A DNA stretch of 64,000 nucleotides from Chryseobacterium sp. SC28 (GTDB lineage: Bacteria; Bacteroidota; Bacteroidia; Flavobacteriales; Weeksellaceae): positions 1 to 64,000 of the forward strand of contig NZ_QOVY01000001.1 in assembly GCF_003932955.1 (NCBI RefSeq). Reading direction: 5' to 3'. Positions 1 through 8,366 of this stretch are shown one piece after another. Each line of letters starts with the position of its first letter. The stretch's first letter is position 1. A program made the translations under genes and the position numbers. The notes below the pieces were generated by a model. The model was not told the DNA's origin and ran no database searches. It was given only the letters and a program-made list of their open reading frames with translations.

Positions 1-122
1 TCTGATTTTCAGATAAATATACGAAAAATTATTTGAAAAACCAAATATAAAACCCTGAATTTCAGCAATTTAATGAAAATTATTTGAAATATTTTTTAAT
101 GCGTTTGGCCTGATTTCTTGAA

Positions 123-160
123 GGAAAAATTTTTCCGACGAAAAAAAATTGCTACCTTTG
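123..160 (+). promoter_or_regulatory. Promoter of the rplM-rpsI-rpsB operon
   Basis: TACCTTTG at 153-160 matches the Bacteroidota -7 consensus TAnnTTTG. A T-rich stretch (TTT at 131-133) sits 19 bases upstream where the -33 TTG would be. A perfect 14-base palindrome, GGAAAAATTTTTCC at 123-136, overlaps the -33 region. The transcript would start about 40 bases before the GTG start of rplM. Nothing else is recognisable in bases 1-122. Confidence 0.6.
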
Positions 161-204
161 CACACCCGTAAGGGAAAATTATGTTTAATCGTAAACGATA
201 AATT

Positions 205-660
205 GTGAATACATTAAGTTACAAAACAGTATCGGCAAACAAGGCTACAGCAAATAAAGAATGGGTTGTTGTGGACGCTGCTGAGCAACCGTTGGGAAGA
301 ATAGCTTCTACCGTTGCAAAGATTTTGAGAGGTAAGCACAAGACGAACTTCACACCTCACGCAGATTGCGGAGACAATGTGATCGTTTTGAATGCCGGGA
401 AAGTGACCCTTTCCGGAAACAAGTGGGCAGATAAAACTTACATCTGGCATACAGGATATCCTGGTGGTCAGAAGTTTATGACGGCTGAGGAGCTTAAGAA
501 AAAAGACGAACTGAAAGTTTTGGAAAGATCTATCAAAGGGATGCTTCCTAAGAACAGACTTGGTTCTGCTTTGTTCAAAAACCTTTATTTATATGAAGGA
601 ACAGAACACAAACACGAAGCGCAGCAGCCTAAAGTAATCAATCTAAACGAATTCAAATAA
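205..660 (+). CDS. rplM: 50S ribosomal protein L13
   Basis: A 151-residue protein of typical L13 length. It has the family signatures [19 protein letters not shown] near residues 20-38, the ILRGKHK and [17 protein letters not shown] stretches, and the central YPGGQK. It is an early-assembling 23S rRNA-binding protein of the large subunit. The start is GTG at 205, 45 bases after the -7 box; no in-frame ATG gives a full-length protein. rpsI follows after 5 bases, the usual L13-S9 pairing, so the two are surely cotranscribed. The C-terminal [17 protein letters not shown] tail resembles flavobacterial L13 as remembered. Confidence 0.97.
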   Translation: MNTLSYKTVSANKATANKEWVVVDAAEQPLGRIASTVAKILRGKHKTNFTPHADCGDNVIVLNAGKVTLSGNKWADKTYIWHTGYPGGQKFMTAEELKKKDELKVLERSIKGMLPKNRLGSALFKNLYLYEGTEHKHEAQQPKVINLNEFK

Positions 661-665
661 TTAAT

Positions 666-1052
666 ATGTCTACAGTACACAAAATCGGAAGAAGAAAAAC
701 TTCTGTTGCAAGAGTTTTTGTTAAGCCGGGAACCGGCCTGATCAACATCAACGGCAAAGATGCTAAAACTTATTTCTGTACCGATGTTTTGGTTTACAAA
801 GTGAATCAGCCATTTATGTTGACAGAAACCTTGGGTCAATATGATCTGAAGGTGAATGTTTTCGGAGGCGGAATTACCGGACAGGCCGAGGCTATCAGAC
901 TGGGAATTTCCCGAGCACTATGCGCCATCAACGAGGAATACCGATTGGTTCTGAAACCACACGGATTGCTTACCAGAGATGCAAGAATGGTCGAGAGAAA
1001 GAAATTCGGTCAGAAAAAAGCAAGAAAGAGATTCCAATTCTCAAAACGTTAA
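666..1052 (+). CDS. rpsI: 30S ribosomal protein S9
   Basis: A 128-residue S9. It opens with [18 protein letters not shown] and has the [20 protein letters not shown] segment near residues 66-85. It ends in the basic tail [14 protein letters not shown], whose terminal SKR reaches the ribosomal P-site tRNA in studied ribosomes. It is the second gene of the rplM operon, 5 bases after rplM. The 159 bases to rpsB hold no obvious terminator, so rpsB is probably read from the same transcript. Confidence 0.97.
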   Translation: MSTVHKIGRRKTSVARVFVKPGTGLININGKDAKTYFCTDVLVYKVNQPFMLTETLGQYDLKVNVFGGGITGQAEAIRLGISRALCAINEEYRLVLKPHGLLTRDARMVERKKFGQKKARKRFQFSKR

Positions 1053-1211
1053 ATTTCGAGATTCAAGACTTCAGACACCTTGGTGCTCGATTCTTGCTTC
1101 TATTTATCAACAAAAAATATTGCCCGTTACGTTTAGCATCCAAACCTTACTCCCATCTAAAGTAAGGTTGATTGCAGAAAAGCGGAAAGTAAACTAACAA
1201 AAAAAGAAAAC

Positions 1212-1973
1212 ATGGCAAAAGCAAATGTAAAAGACCTCCTAGAGGCTGGCGTACACTTCGGTCACATGACCAGAAAGTGGAATCCAAACATGGCTCCATA
1301 CATCTTCATGGAGAAAAACGGTATTCACATCATCGATTTACATAAAACAGCAGTAAAACTGGACGAAGCTTGTGCAGCTTTGGAAAAATTAACTTCTGCA
1401 GGCAAAAAGGTTCTCTTTGTAGCAACTAAAAAGCAAGCCAAAGAAGTGGTAGCGAAGCACGCTACCGAACTTAACATGCCATATATTACAGAAAGATGGC
1501 CCGGCGGGATGCTTACAAATTTTGTCACCATCCGAAAAGCCGTCAAGAAAATGAATCAAATCGACAAAATGAAGAAAGATGGTACTTTCGAAACTTTGTC
1601 CAAAAAAGAAAGACTTCAGGTTGATCGTCAAAGAGCAAATCTTGAGAAAAACTTGGGTTCTATCGCAGATATGGTTCGTCTTCCTTCCGCCATTTTCGTG
1701 GTAGATATTATGAGAGAGCACATCGCAGTCACAGAAGCCAAAAAATTGGGCATCCCCGTCTTCGGAATCGTAGATACCAACTCGGATCCGAGACAAGTGG
1801 ACTTTGTAATCCCGGGGAATGACGATGCTTCCAAATCGATTGATATGTTGCTGAGCGTGGTTTCGGACGCTATCAAAGAAGGCCTATCCCAAAGAAAAGC
1901 AGATAAAGAAAAATCCAAAGAAGAAGGCGAAAAAGTTTCTGCAGACGCAGATGCAGACTTCGATGCTGAATAA
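1212..1973 (+). CDS. rpsB: 30S ribosomal protein S2
   Basis: A 253-residue S2 beginning MAKANVKDLLEAGVHFGH. The core motifs TRKWNPNMAPYIF, ITERWPGGMLTNF and DTNSDPRQVDFVIPGNDDA are all present. The C-terminal 30 residues are charged and acidic (KEEGEKVSADADADFDAE), a common extension. S2 binds the small subunit near the neck and helps dock S1. In most bacteria tsf (EF-Ts) follows rpsB; here a terminator-like hairpin follows and then an adenosyltransferase gene, so tsf is not in this window. Confidence 0.97.
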   Translation: MAKANVKDLLEAGVHFGHMTRKWNPNMAPYIFMEKNGIHIIDLHKTAVKLDEACAALEKLTSAGKKVLFVATKKQAKEVVAKHATELNMPYITERWPGGMLTNFVTIRKAVKKMNQIDKMKKDGTFETLSKKERLQVDRQRANLEKNLGSIADMVRLPSAIFVVDIMREHIAVTEAKKLGIPVFGIVDTNSDPRQVDFVIPGNDDASKSIDMLLSVVSDAIKEGLSQRKADKEKSKEEGEKVSADADADFDAE

Positions 1974-2000
1974 AATCAAAAGATTTTTTCTGAGAAATAC

Positions 2001-2035
2001 AAAAGCGGTTTCAAATTTTTGAGACCGTTTTTTTG
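2001..2035 (+). terminator. Intrinsic terminator after rpsB
   Basis: Inverted arms at 2005-2013 and 2020-2028 (CGGTTTCA against TGAGACCG, one G-U pair) enclose an A/T loop and are followed by seven or more T. This is a Rho-independent terminator closing the ribosomal operon about 30 bases after the rpsB stop. Confidence 0.8.
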
Positions 2036-2124
2036 TATCCATACTGTGCGGCTTTTACGTTTTTTTCTGTTTTGCTTCTCCGGTAAAACTTAAATTCATT
2101 AATTTTAAAGTTCAAATTTAGAAG

Positions 2125-2691
2125 ATGAAGATTTATACAAAAACAGGCGACAAAGGCGAGACCGGACTCTACGGAGGCGATAGAATATCCAAAGCCAGCG
2201 CAAGAGTCGAATCTTATGGCAACATCGATGAACTGAATGCGCACATTGGCGTTGCCAAATCTCATATTGCCGACGAAACGGTGATTGCCCAGCTTAAGAA
2301 AATCCAGTTTCACCTCTTCACCATTGGTTCGGAAGCATCCACACCGATTGACAAGTTATTTTTGGCCAACGGTAAAGCCAGATTGCCAATCCTAATTTCG
2401 GACAAAGAAATTGAAGAATTGGAAACTTGGATGGATGCGATGGAAGAACAACTGGAACCTTTGCAATATTTTATTTTGCCGGGTGGCGGGACAGCAGCAA
2501 CTTTTCTTCACGTAGCCAGAACCGTTTGCCGACGTGCCGAAAGAAGCGTGGTTTTCCTCAGTCAATCGGAAGAAGTACGACCAGAATTAATCAAATATCT
2601 CAACCGTTTGTCGGATTATTTGTTCGTTTTGGCAAGATTTATGTGTAAACTTCAAAAAGAAACGGAGGAATATTGGATTCCGCGATTATAA
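2125..2691 (+). CDS. Cob(I)yrinic acid a,c-diamide (cobalamin) adenosyltransferase, PduO type
   Basis: A 188-residue PduO-type ATP:cob(I)alamin adenosyltransferase, which converts cob(I)alamin to adenosylcobalamin. The N-terminal ATP-binding signature TKTGDKGETGLYGG is at residues 5-18. RVESYGNIDELNAHIG (about 28-43) and the C-terminal helical VRPELIKYLNRLSDYLFVLAR are also typical of the trimeric fold. Length is normal for the family. It is followed 38 bases later by an unrelated secreted protein. The window also holds a methylcobalamin user (metH), but adenosylcobalamin-dependent partners such as methylmalonyl-CoA mutase are not here. Confidence 0.93.
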   Translation: MKIYTKTGDKGETGLYGGDRISKASARVESYGNIDELNAHIGVAKSHIADETVIAQLKKIQFHLFTIGSEASTPIDKLFLANGKARLPILISDKEIEELETWMDAMEEQLEPLQYFILPGGGTAATFLHVARTVCRRAERSVVFLSQSEEVRPELIKYLNRLSDYLFVLARFMCKLQKETEEYWIPRL

Positions 2692-2729
2692 TTTGAAGAC
2701 TTATAACATTAATTTTAAACTATACGACA

Positions 2730-3362
2730 ATGAACAGATTATTTGCAACCTCATTATCATTCGTACTGGCATCGTCTGTCGTCCATCTATCTGCGCAGTA
2801 CAAACAAGAAGAGTATCAAAAATATCCGGTACAGAAAATCTTCCCTAAAACAAAACTGGATTCAGCGGAAGCCAAAGCAGCAATTGCTGTGGGCGAAACC
2901 ACGATAAAAGGAGTGGCTTTCACGAAACCAAAAACCATATACGGCTACAAAGCACCGCTTGCAGAACGCATCTACGCAAATCATATATTGATAGAACTTT
3001 TCCCGCTGACACCGTACTATCAAGAATGGTATAACCTGAAAAAAAATGAAGAAAACCTGAAGAAAAATAAAATCGTTTATATGGACAGAGCTGCATATAA
3101 ATACCGCGTCACTTGCGAGACCAATTCTAAAGGCGAATTCACATTTCCTAAAATGAAACCCGGCAAGTATCTTATTGTAGGGACTTTGCCGTGGTACAAT
3201 ACAAAATCTTATGACCAATATACAGGAAGCGGATACGGAAACAATGGCTCGGTCACAGATTATTACCAAAGACAATATTACTCTACCACCCATAGCGATT
3301 TTTTGATGGAAGTCGTAGAAGTGCCGGCAGACAAGAAGGAAGTGAAAGTCAAGCTTAACTAA
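2730..3362 (+). CDS. Secreted protein with a carboxypeptidase-regulatory-like domain
   Basis: A 210-residue protein whose first 23 residues form a signal peptide ending LSAQ, a typical flavobacterial cleavage context. The middle part (about 110-155) reads like a small beta-sandwich of the carboxypeptidase-regulatory or Cna-B type, with CETNSKGEFTFPKMKPGKYLIVGTLP. Before it is a lysine/asparagine-rich linker and after it a Tyr/Gly/Ser-rich stretch. No catalytic residues can be recognised. It lies 38 bases after the adenosyltransferase gene and 8 bases before the thiamine pyrophosphokinase gene, so it is probably cotranscribed, but its function is unknown. Confidence 0.7.
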   Translation: MNRLFATSLSFVLASSVVHLSAQYKQEEYQKYPVQKIFPKTKLDSAEAKAAIAVGETTIKGVAFTKPKTIYGYKAPLAERIYANHILIELFPLTPYYQEWYNLKKNEENLKKNKIVYMDRAAYKYRVTCETNSKGEFTFPKMKPGKYLIVGTLPWYNTKSYDQYTGSGYGNNGSVTDYYQRQYYSTTHSDFLMEVVEVPADKKEVKVKLN

Positions 3363-3370
3363 AGCGATAG

Positions 3371-4000
3371 ATGAAAGCCCTTCTTTTCATCAACGGAGAA
3401 CCACCAACAGCTCTTCCCGATCTGCCGCAATATGATCTGATTGCCTGCACAGACGGTGCTTTTCATTATTTGAAAAAGCTAAAGTTTCCTTTCGAGAAAC
3501 TGACTTTTATTTCAGGAGATTTCGATTCTCACGACATAGAAGAAGAGATTCTTCAACAAGCTCGGAATGAAGATTTTGACATCCTCAAAACACCCGATCA
3601 GAACAAAACCGATTTTCACAAAGCCTTGGAACTCATGCTGGAAAAAGGTATAAAAAACGTGGATATTTTCGGCCCAAGTGGCGCGGAACAAGATCATTTT
3701 CTCGGAAACCTCAGCGTCGCTTTTTTCTTCAAAGACAAACTGAATATTCGCTTTTTTGATGCTTATTCATCTTACTATTTCATACCAAAGGAGTTCTCAA
3801 TCTCTGGTGTCAAAGACAAAATGATTTCATTAATCCCTTTCCCTGTGGCAAAAAGCATCGAAACCAAAGGACTGAAATGGCCATTATACAACGAAGATCT
3901 GATACTTGGCGAAAGAATCGGAACCCGAAATGTTGCGGAGCATCTGGAAGTTTCGATCCAATATAAAGAAGGCGATTTGCTGATTTTTGTTGGTAAATAA
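3371..4000 (+). CDS. Thiamine pyrophosphokinase
   Basis: A 209-residue thiamine diphosphokinase, making thiamine diphosphate from thiamine and ATP in the cytosol. Seen: CTDGAFHYL with the conserved Asp28, SGDFDSHD at about 48-55 (the GDFDS catalytic motif), the TDFHKAL segment at 80-86 and GPSGAEQDH at 101-109. The C-terminal half fits the thiamine-binding beta-sandwich. Length is typical. It begins 8 bases after the secreted protein gene. No TPP riboswitch and no other thiamine genes are nearby. Confidence 0.92.
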   Translation: MKALLFINGEPPTALPDLPQYDLIACTDGAFHYLKKLKFPFEKLTFISGDFDSHDIEEEILQQARNEDFDILKTPDQNKTDFHKALELMLEKGIKNVDIFGPSGAEQDHFLGNLSVAFFFKDKLNIRFFDAYSSYYFIPKEFSISGVKDKMISLIPFPVAKSIETKGLKWPLYNEDLILGERIGTRNVAEHLEVSIQYKEGDLLIFVGK

Positions 4001-4184
4001 AAAGATTTTCCAAAAGCAAAAAAGATTTCTCCAAAATACTTATCTTAATCCAATATTTAAACCGGTTCGACAAATTTTCAAGCTTTGCAACTTTGTGGTT
4101 TCACAATAATATTCGCATATTGACGGCAAAATACCGCATCGATTTTTTATGGATTTATTAACGTAGAAATCCACTTTTTTTAAT

Positions 4185-4192
4185 CATTTTTG
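4185..4192 (+). promoter_or_regulatory. Possible -7 box for the arginine decarboxylase gene
   Basis: CATTTTTG at 4185-4192 is one mismatch from TAnnTTTG and lies 35 bases before the ATG, in a T-rich intergenic region of 227 bases. No clear -33 element is visible. Confidence 0.3.
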
Positions 4193-4227
4193 TACCCGTA
4201 AAACAAATTAACATTTTTTAGCCGAAA

Positions 4228-5619
4228 ATGAAAATAAAATATTCTGAACTGATTGACCAAACCTTCTATTTCCCAACAGAAGAATTCGACGTGGAAGAAA
4301 ATCATCTGAAATTTCACAATATCGATATGATGGAGGTGGTCGAAAAATTCGGGACACCGCTGAAATTCAATTATTTACCGAAGATATCTCAGAATATTGA
4401 AAGAGCAAAGTTCTGGTTCAAAGAAGCTTTTGAAAAGAACGATTACCGGAAAACTTACAGATATTGCTACTGCACGAAATCCAGCCATTTCGCCTTCGTA
4501 TTAGAAGAGGCGCTGAAAAATGACATTAGTGTGGAAACCTCCTCTGCCTATGATATGGACATTGTAAAAGCCCTTTACAACAAAGGAAAAGTAGATAAAA
4601 CCATTGAAGTAATCTGCAACGGCTTCAAAACCGACGATTATTTGGAAAAAATTTCGGATTTGATCAACAGCGGCTTCGAGAATATTACGCCCATTCTTGA
4701 TAATTATCGAGAGCTTGATAAGCTGACAGAAAGCATCGACAGGACTTTCGACATAGGAATCAGAATCGCAGCAGAGGAAGAACCAAAATTTGAATTTTAC
4801 ACCTCCAGATTGGGAATTGGATACAAAGACATCATCCCATATTACAGCCAGAAAATTGCGGAACATCCCAATGCTCGGCTGAAAATGCTTCACTTTTTTA
4901 TCAATACCGGCATCAAGGACACGGCTTATTATTGGAACGAGCTGTACAAATGTCTGCGGGTTTACGCACGCCTGAAAAAAATTGCGCCCGAAGTGGATTC
5001 GCTTAATATCGGCGGCGGCTTCCCCATCAAAACCTCGCTCAATTTCGATTACGACTATCAATATATGGTGAACGAAATTGTCTCTCAAATCAAAAAATTC
5101 TGCGAGGAAGAAGGCGTTGAAGAACCAAATATTTATACCGAATTCGGAAGTTTCACCGTGGGCGAAAGTGGTGGTCATCTTTATAAAATCATTTCTCAAA
5201 AACGCCAAAACGACAGGGAAAAATGGAATATGATTGATTCGTCTTTTATGACCACTTTGCCCGATACTTGGGCCATTTCCCGGCACTTCATAATGCTGCC
5301 GCTTAACCGATGGGAAGATTCTTACGAGCGGGTTTTCTTGGGCGGATTGACTTGTGATTCAGACGATTACTACAATTCTGAGCAGCACACGAATGCGATT
5401 TATCTGCCCGTTTACAACGATACAAAGCCAATGTATATCGGATTTTTCCATACTGGAGCTTATCAGGAGACGATTGGCGGTTACGGCGGCGTGCATCACT
5501 GTTTGATGCCCCAACCCAAACATATTTTGATAGACAAGGACAAAGACGGCAACTTCACCTATGAGCTGTTCCGCGAGGAGCAAAAGCCCGAAGATGTTTT
5601 GAAGCTGTTGGGATATTAA
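4228..5619 (+). CDS. speA: Arginine decarboxylase (PLP-dependent, alanine-racemase-fold type)
   Basis: A 463-residue fold-type III decarboxylase. The PLP-binding lysine is in YCYCTKSSHFAF (Lys84). The glycine loop LNIGGGFPIKTS lies near residue 260, and the TEFGSFTVGESG and CDSDDYY segments of the second barrel/beta domain are present. Flavobacterial proteins of this length are annotated as arginine decarboxylase making agmatine for polyamines, and that is the best call. It is shorter than enterobacterial SpeA (about 630 residues), and a diaminopimelate or ornithine decarboxylase-like specificity cannot be excluded from sequence alone. It stands alone between intergenic regions on both sides. 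Confidence 0.82.
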   Translation: MKIKYSELIDQTFYFPTEEFDVEENHLKFHNIDMMEVVEKFGTPLKFNYLPKISQNIERAKFWFKEAFEKNDYRKTYRYCYCTKSSHFAFVLEEALKNDISVETSSAYDMDIVKALYNKGKVDKTIEVICNGFKTDDYLEKISDLINSGFENITPILDNYRELDKLTESIDRTFDIGIRIAAEEEPKFEFYTSRLGIGYKDIIPYYSQKIAEHPNARLKMLHFFINTGIKDTAYYWNELYKCLRVYARLKKIAPEVDSLNIGGGFPIKTSLNFDYDYQYMVNEIVSQIKKFCEEEGVEEPNIYTEFGSFTVGESGGHLYKIISQKRQNDREKWNMIDSSFMTTLPDTWAISRHFIMLPLNRWEDSYERVFLGGLTCDSDDYYNSEQHTNAIYLPVYNDTKPMYIGFFHTGAYQETIGGYGGVHHCLMPQPKHILIDKDKDGNFTYELFREEQKPEDVLKLLGY

Positions 5620-5650
5620 AATAGAATTAGATTTTATAGTTTCAAAATCA

Positions 5651-5691
5651 TTCTTACTAAAAAACAATATCGACCTGAAATTTCAGGTCGA
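5651..5691 (-). terminator. Terminator-like perfect palindrome between convergent genes
   Basis: A 22-base perfect palindrome spans 5670-5691 (arms TCGACCTGAAA and TTTCAGGTCGA). On the minus strand it is followed within ten bases by a run of six T (A-run 5659-5664 on plus), so it mainly serves the leftward gene that ends at 5774. Confidence 0.6.
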
Positions 5692-5773
5692 AAGAAGTAT
5701 AATTTAATGCTTTATTATTGACGCAAATGATTTGATAAAATAACTTTCCTTCAATTATATGGCCTCAAAATAG

Positions 5774-7045
5774 TTATTTCTTCGTTATTTTCTCGCTCGT
5801 TTTGTTTCCATTGATATCGGTCATCATCAACAAATAGTTTCCGCCGGAGATGTTCGAAAGATTGAATTCTCTATCAGAAGCATTAAAACTTTTTATGATT
5901 TTGCCAGAGTAATCCACCAGTTTAATTTCTAAGAATTGTTTATCTGTATCGATTTTCAGATAGTCTGATGCAGGATTAGGATAAACCGTGATTTTGCTGG
6001 GTTTAAGGAGATTCTCTACGGTGAGTGATTTGTCTTTTACGATAACAATCTTTCCTGATGTAACCGATGTGCTGTAATTATAATTATAAGTTGTAAAAGC
6101 ATAACATCCAGCTCCACAAGAGGTCATAGATTCCGTGGATCCAAAAACATTTGGAATAGGCGTGCTGTCTTTCAGGAGGAAGGTGTTTGGATTAAATCTT
6201 TTGAAAGTGATGGCATTCGTAGAATACTCATAACTTGCATACGCCACCGATTGGGTTGCAGAATCAAAAGCGTTGGCGCCTACTGTGTTGAGAAACTGAC
6301 CCAGAAGAAATGGCGTTCCCGTAGAAGTATCCACCACTTTCCCGTCTGTAGAATATAAAAAGTTACTTTCTCTTATAAAATCAATACCAAAATCTGAAAA
6401 AAGATGAGCATAGACGGCTCCTTGCACCGCTCCGGAGGCTGTAACGTTAATTTTTCTTAAACCAAACTCAGTCGATTCGTTATTATAACCCCACAGTTGA
6501 TTATTGCTTGCAAACTCGATTCTATTGCTGCCCGTATGATCTTGGGTCGTAGTTGGTCTTAGAACATCGTTGTCATAGATGGCCACCCCTTCGTGCTTTG
6601 GAGAAAAACCAATATTTCTTCTAGAAATAGCGATTGTATTGGGATTTCCCGGCATCACCTCCATATCTTCCACAAAAAAAGGTCCAAGAGAGGGATCTGC
6701 ACCCAGCGAAAACTGCAAATTTAAAGACTTGCTTGCGATGTCCCATCGTCTTACCAATGATGCCGTTTCAAAACCCACATAAAGGTATTGGTTGTTATCA
6801 GAAATTGCCAAAACGCTTGGCTCGCTACCAATGAAGTAAGTACTTTCGAGCGTCTGTGTTACCGGATCTATGATACCAATGCTGTTTCCGTTAGCGCCAT
6901 TTGCACTGGGAATGCTGGCATAGATTTTTTTTGCGTTAGAGTCGTATACCACTTGATTTGCAATAATGTCAAGTACTTTCACCTCTAATTGCGCATTGCA
7001 AAACGATGCCGAAAGAAGCGATAATAAAAAGAGAGATTTATTCAT
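5774..7045 (-). CDS. Secreted beta-propeller-like protein with T9SS type A sorting domain
   Basis: A 423-residue protein from the ATG at 7043-7045. Further upstream in-frame ATGs only add a non-signal leader, whereas this start gives a clean signal peptide (MNKSLFLLSLLSASFCNAQ). The body has repeated YVTN/WD-like blades such as YDSNAKKIYASIP and DNNQYLYVGFE, as in seven-bladed surface propellers. The last 75 residues are a classic type IX secretion sorting domain (VYPNPASDYLKI, then VDYSGK and LSNISGGNYLLMM, ending KKIT-like KITKK). It should be exported by T9SS and anchored at or released from the cell surface. The ligand is unknown. Confidence 0.85.
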   Translation of the reverse strand: MNKSLFLLSLLSASFCNAQLEVKVLDIIANQVVYDSNAKKIYASIPSANGANGNSIGIIDPVTQTLESTYFIGSEPSVLAISDNNQYLYVGFETASLVRRWDIASKSLNLQFSLGADPSLGPFFVEDMEVMPGNPNTIAISRRNIGFSPKHEGVAIYDNDVLRPTTTQDHTGSNRIEFASNNQLWGYNNESTEFGLRKINVTASGAVQGAVYAHLFSDFGIDFIRESNFLYSTDGKVVDTSTGTPFLLGQFLNTVGANAFDSATQSVAYASYEYSTNAITFKRFNPNTFLLKDSTPIPNVFGSTESMTSCGAGCYAFTTYNYNYSTSVTSGKIVIVKDKSLTVENLLKPSKITVYPNPASDYLKIDTDKQFLEIKLVDYSGKIIKSFNASDREFNLSNISGGNYLLMMTDINGNKTSEKITKK

Positions 7046-7056
7046 AAAATTTTTGG

Positions 7057-7064
7057 CAAAAATA
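7057..7064 (-). promoter_or_regulatory. -7 box upstream of the T9SS-sorted propeller gene
   Basis: On the minus strand TATTTTTG (plus CAAAAATA at 7057-7064) matches TAnnTTTG exactly. It would give a leader of only a few bases before the ATG at 7045. This supports 7045 as the start rather than the longer frame, because the upstream codons would lie in the promoter. Confidence 0.45.
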
Positions 7065-7180
7065 CATTTTTTCAGTTGTATTGAATGATACCAATTCAAA
7101 ATTTTGTAAAATTTTTGTTCATTGTCAGAGCTATTTAAAATATAATCCAAAAAAAATGTCCCAATTTAGGGACACTTCTA

Positions 7181-7813
7181 CTATTTTATTTCTATGACGA
7201 ATTCTTCTTTCGGCGTTCTGTATTTTTTGAGGTTTACCAGCCAGTCTCCGCCGATGTCCCGATAACCTAAAGGGAGAATCACTACACTCTTCAAACCTTT
7301 TTCGGGAAGACCAAGGATTTCATCAAGTGCTTGATTGTCAAAGCCCTCCATTGGCGTCGCATCTACTTTTTGCTCCGCCGCTGCCGCTATGGCCATCCCG
7401 AAAGAGATGTAAGCTTGCTTTGCAGCGTGTGCTGCCTGCCATTCTTTGCTCAAGGGTTCGTACATGCTCCACAAGCTGTTTTTGTAATCATCCATCACGC
7501 TACTCGGAAGTCCTCTTTCTTGCGTTGTCTTCTCGAACACCTCACCGATTCTGCTGAGCGAATAGCCATCCCACGCTGCCCAGACCAAAAGATGAGAGCC
7601 ATCGGTAAGCTGAGACTGGTTGTTGGCAATTGATTTTATTCGTTCCCGCAACTCTTTGTTGGTAATTACAAATACCTTATAAGGTTGCAAGCCCGAGGAT
7701 GAAGGCGCCATTCTCGCCGCTTCCAAAATGTAATCTACTTTTTCTTGAGGAACGGGTTCGCCATTCATTTTTTTCGTAGCATAACGCCAGTTGAGGTCAT
7801 CTATCAAACTCAT
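7181..7813 (-). CDS. NAD(P)H-dependent oxidoreductase, nitroreductase family
   Basis: A 210-residue FMN-dependent nitroreductase. The N-terminal WRYATKKM, AARMAPSSSGLQPYKVFVI and late LGLPEKGLKSVVILPLGYRD segments are typical of the NfsB/YdgI group and hold the FMN phosphate and dimer contacts. It reduces nitro compounds or quinones with NAD(P)H; the natural substrate cannot be read from the sequence. It is divergent from an HxlR-type regulator at 7996, an arrangement common for redox-stress nitroreductases, which suggests that regulator controls it. Confidence 0.88.
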   Translation of the reverse strand: MSLIDDLNWRYATKKMNGEPVPQEKVDYILEAARMAPSSSGLQPYKVFVITNKELRERIKSIANNQSQLTDGSHLLVWAAWDGYSLSRIGEVFEKTTQERGLPSSVMDDYKNSLWSMYEPLSKEWQAAHAAKQAYISFGMAIAAAAEQKVDATPMEGFDNQALDEILGLPEKGLKSVVILPLGYRDIGGDWLVNLKKYRTPKEEFVIEIK

Positions 7814-7840
7814 TTTTTATATTTTTTTTAATTAGTGTTG

Positions 7841-7848
7841 CAAATTTA
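7841..7848 (-). promoter_or_regulatory. -7 box of the nitroreductase promoter
   Basis: TAAATTTG on the minus strand (plus CAAATTTA at 7841-7848) is an exact TAnnTTTG match, 27 bases upstream of the nitroreductase ATG. No good -33 TTG is visible at the expected distance, which would fit an activated or weak promoter. Confidence 0.5.
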
Positions 7849-7884
7849 AGTCAAGAAAGTTTATTTTTGTAATAGACTTACAAA

Positions 7885-7969
7885 AAGTTATCATTACCCA
7901 ACGGTAACTTATTTGACAATCAATTAATTGTAAAATAGACAATCATCATTTATTATCATAGGATAACTT
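7885..7969. promoter_or_regulatory. Candidate HxlR operator: three GATAACTT-like half-sites
   Basis: AAGTTATC at 7885-7892 and GGTAACTT at 7903-7910 form an inverted pair. A third half-site, GATAACTT, lies at 7962-7969 in direct orientation to the second. All three sit in the 182-base region between the divergent nitroreductase and HxlR genes, where a winged-helix dimer would bind. Inferred from position and symmetry only. Confidence 0.4.
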
Positions 7970-7995
7970 GTGAATGCCTTAAAAAAATACAACCA

Positions 7996-8343
7996 ATGAA
8001 GATTAAATGTTGCAAAACCAATCTGATGGCCGTTCACGATACAATGGACGTGCTGAAAGGCCGATGGAAAATCCAAATCATCGCGGCACTGTGCTATGAC
8101 AAAATGAGATTTTCGGAGTTGCAAAAGGAGATCGACGGCATCTCTGCTAAGATGCTCAGTAGCGAACTAAAAGAATTGGAATTTAATCATTTGCTGAAGA
8201 GAACTGTACTGCAAACCCAGCCAATAACCGTAGAATATGAATTGACGGAGTATGGTCTTACTTTGAAGAAAGTCATCGAAACACTTGCCGACTGGGGCAT
8301 AAAACACAGAAAGCAAATTGTCGGAGAAATAGCGGACAACTAA
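7996..8343 (+). CDS. HxlR-family winged-helix transcriptional regulator
   Basis: A 115-residue HxlR (MarR-like) regulator. The family hallmark DVLKGRWKIQIIAAL is at about 18-32, followed by RFSELQKEIDGISAKMLSSELKELE (recognition helix region) and the beta-wing ending VEYELTEYGLTL. An N-terminal KCCKTNL with two adjacent cysteines (5-6) could act as a redox or electrophile sensor, as in related regulators; that role is inferred. It is divergent from the nitroreductase gene and probably regulates both through the GATAACTT half-sites. Confidence 0.9.
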   Translation: MKIKCCKTNLMAVHDTMDVLKGRWKIQIIAALCYDKMRFSELQKEIDGISAKMLSSELKELEFNHLLKRTVLQTQPITVEYELTEYGLTLKKVIETLADWGIKHRKQIVGEIADN

Positions 8344-8366
8344 AACAAAATTTTAAGGCCGAAAGT

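Noticed and set aside
168-204. Ribosomal leader RNA upstream of rplM
   Set aside because: Only about 40 bases of leader exist, too short for a known ribosomal-protein leader.
4501-5286. A 261-codon leftward frame opposite speA
   Set aside because: Antisense shadow of a conserved gene with Phe/Ile/His-biased composition.
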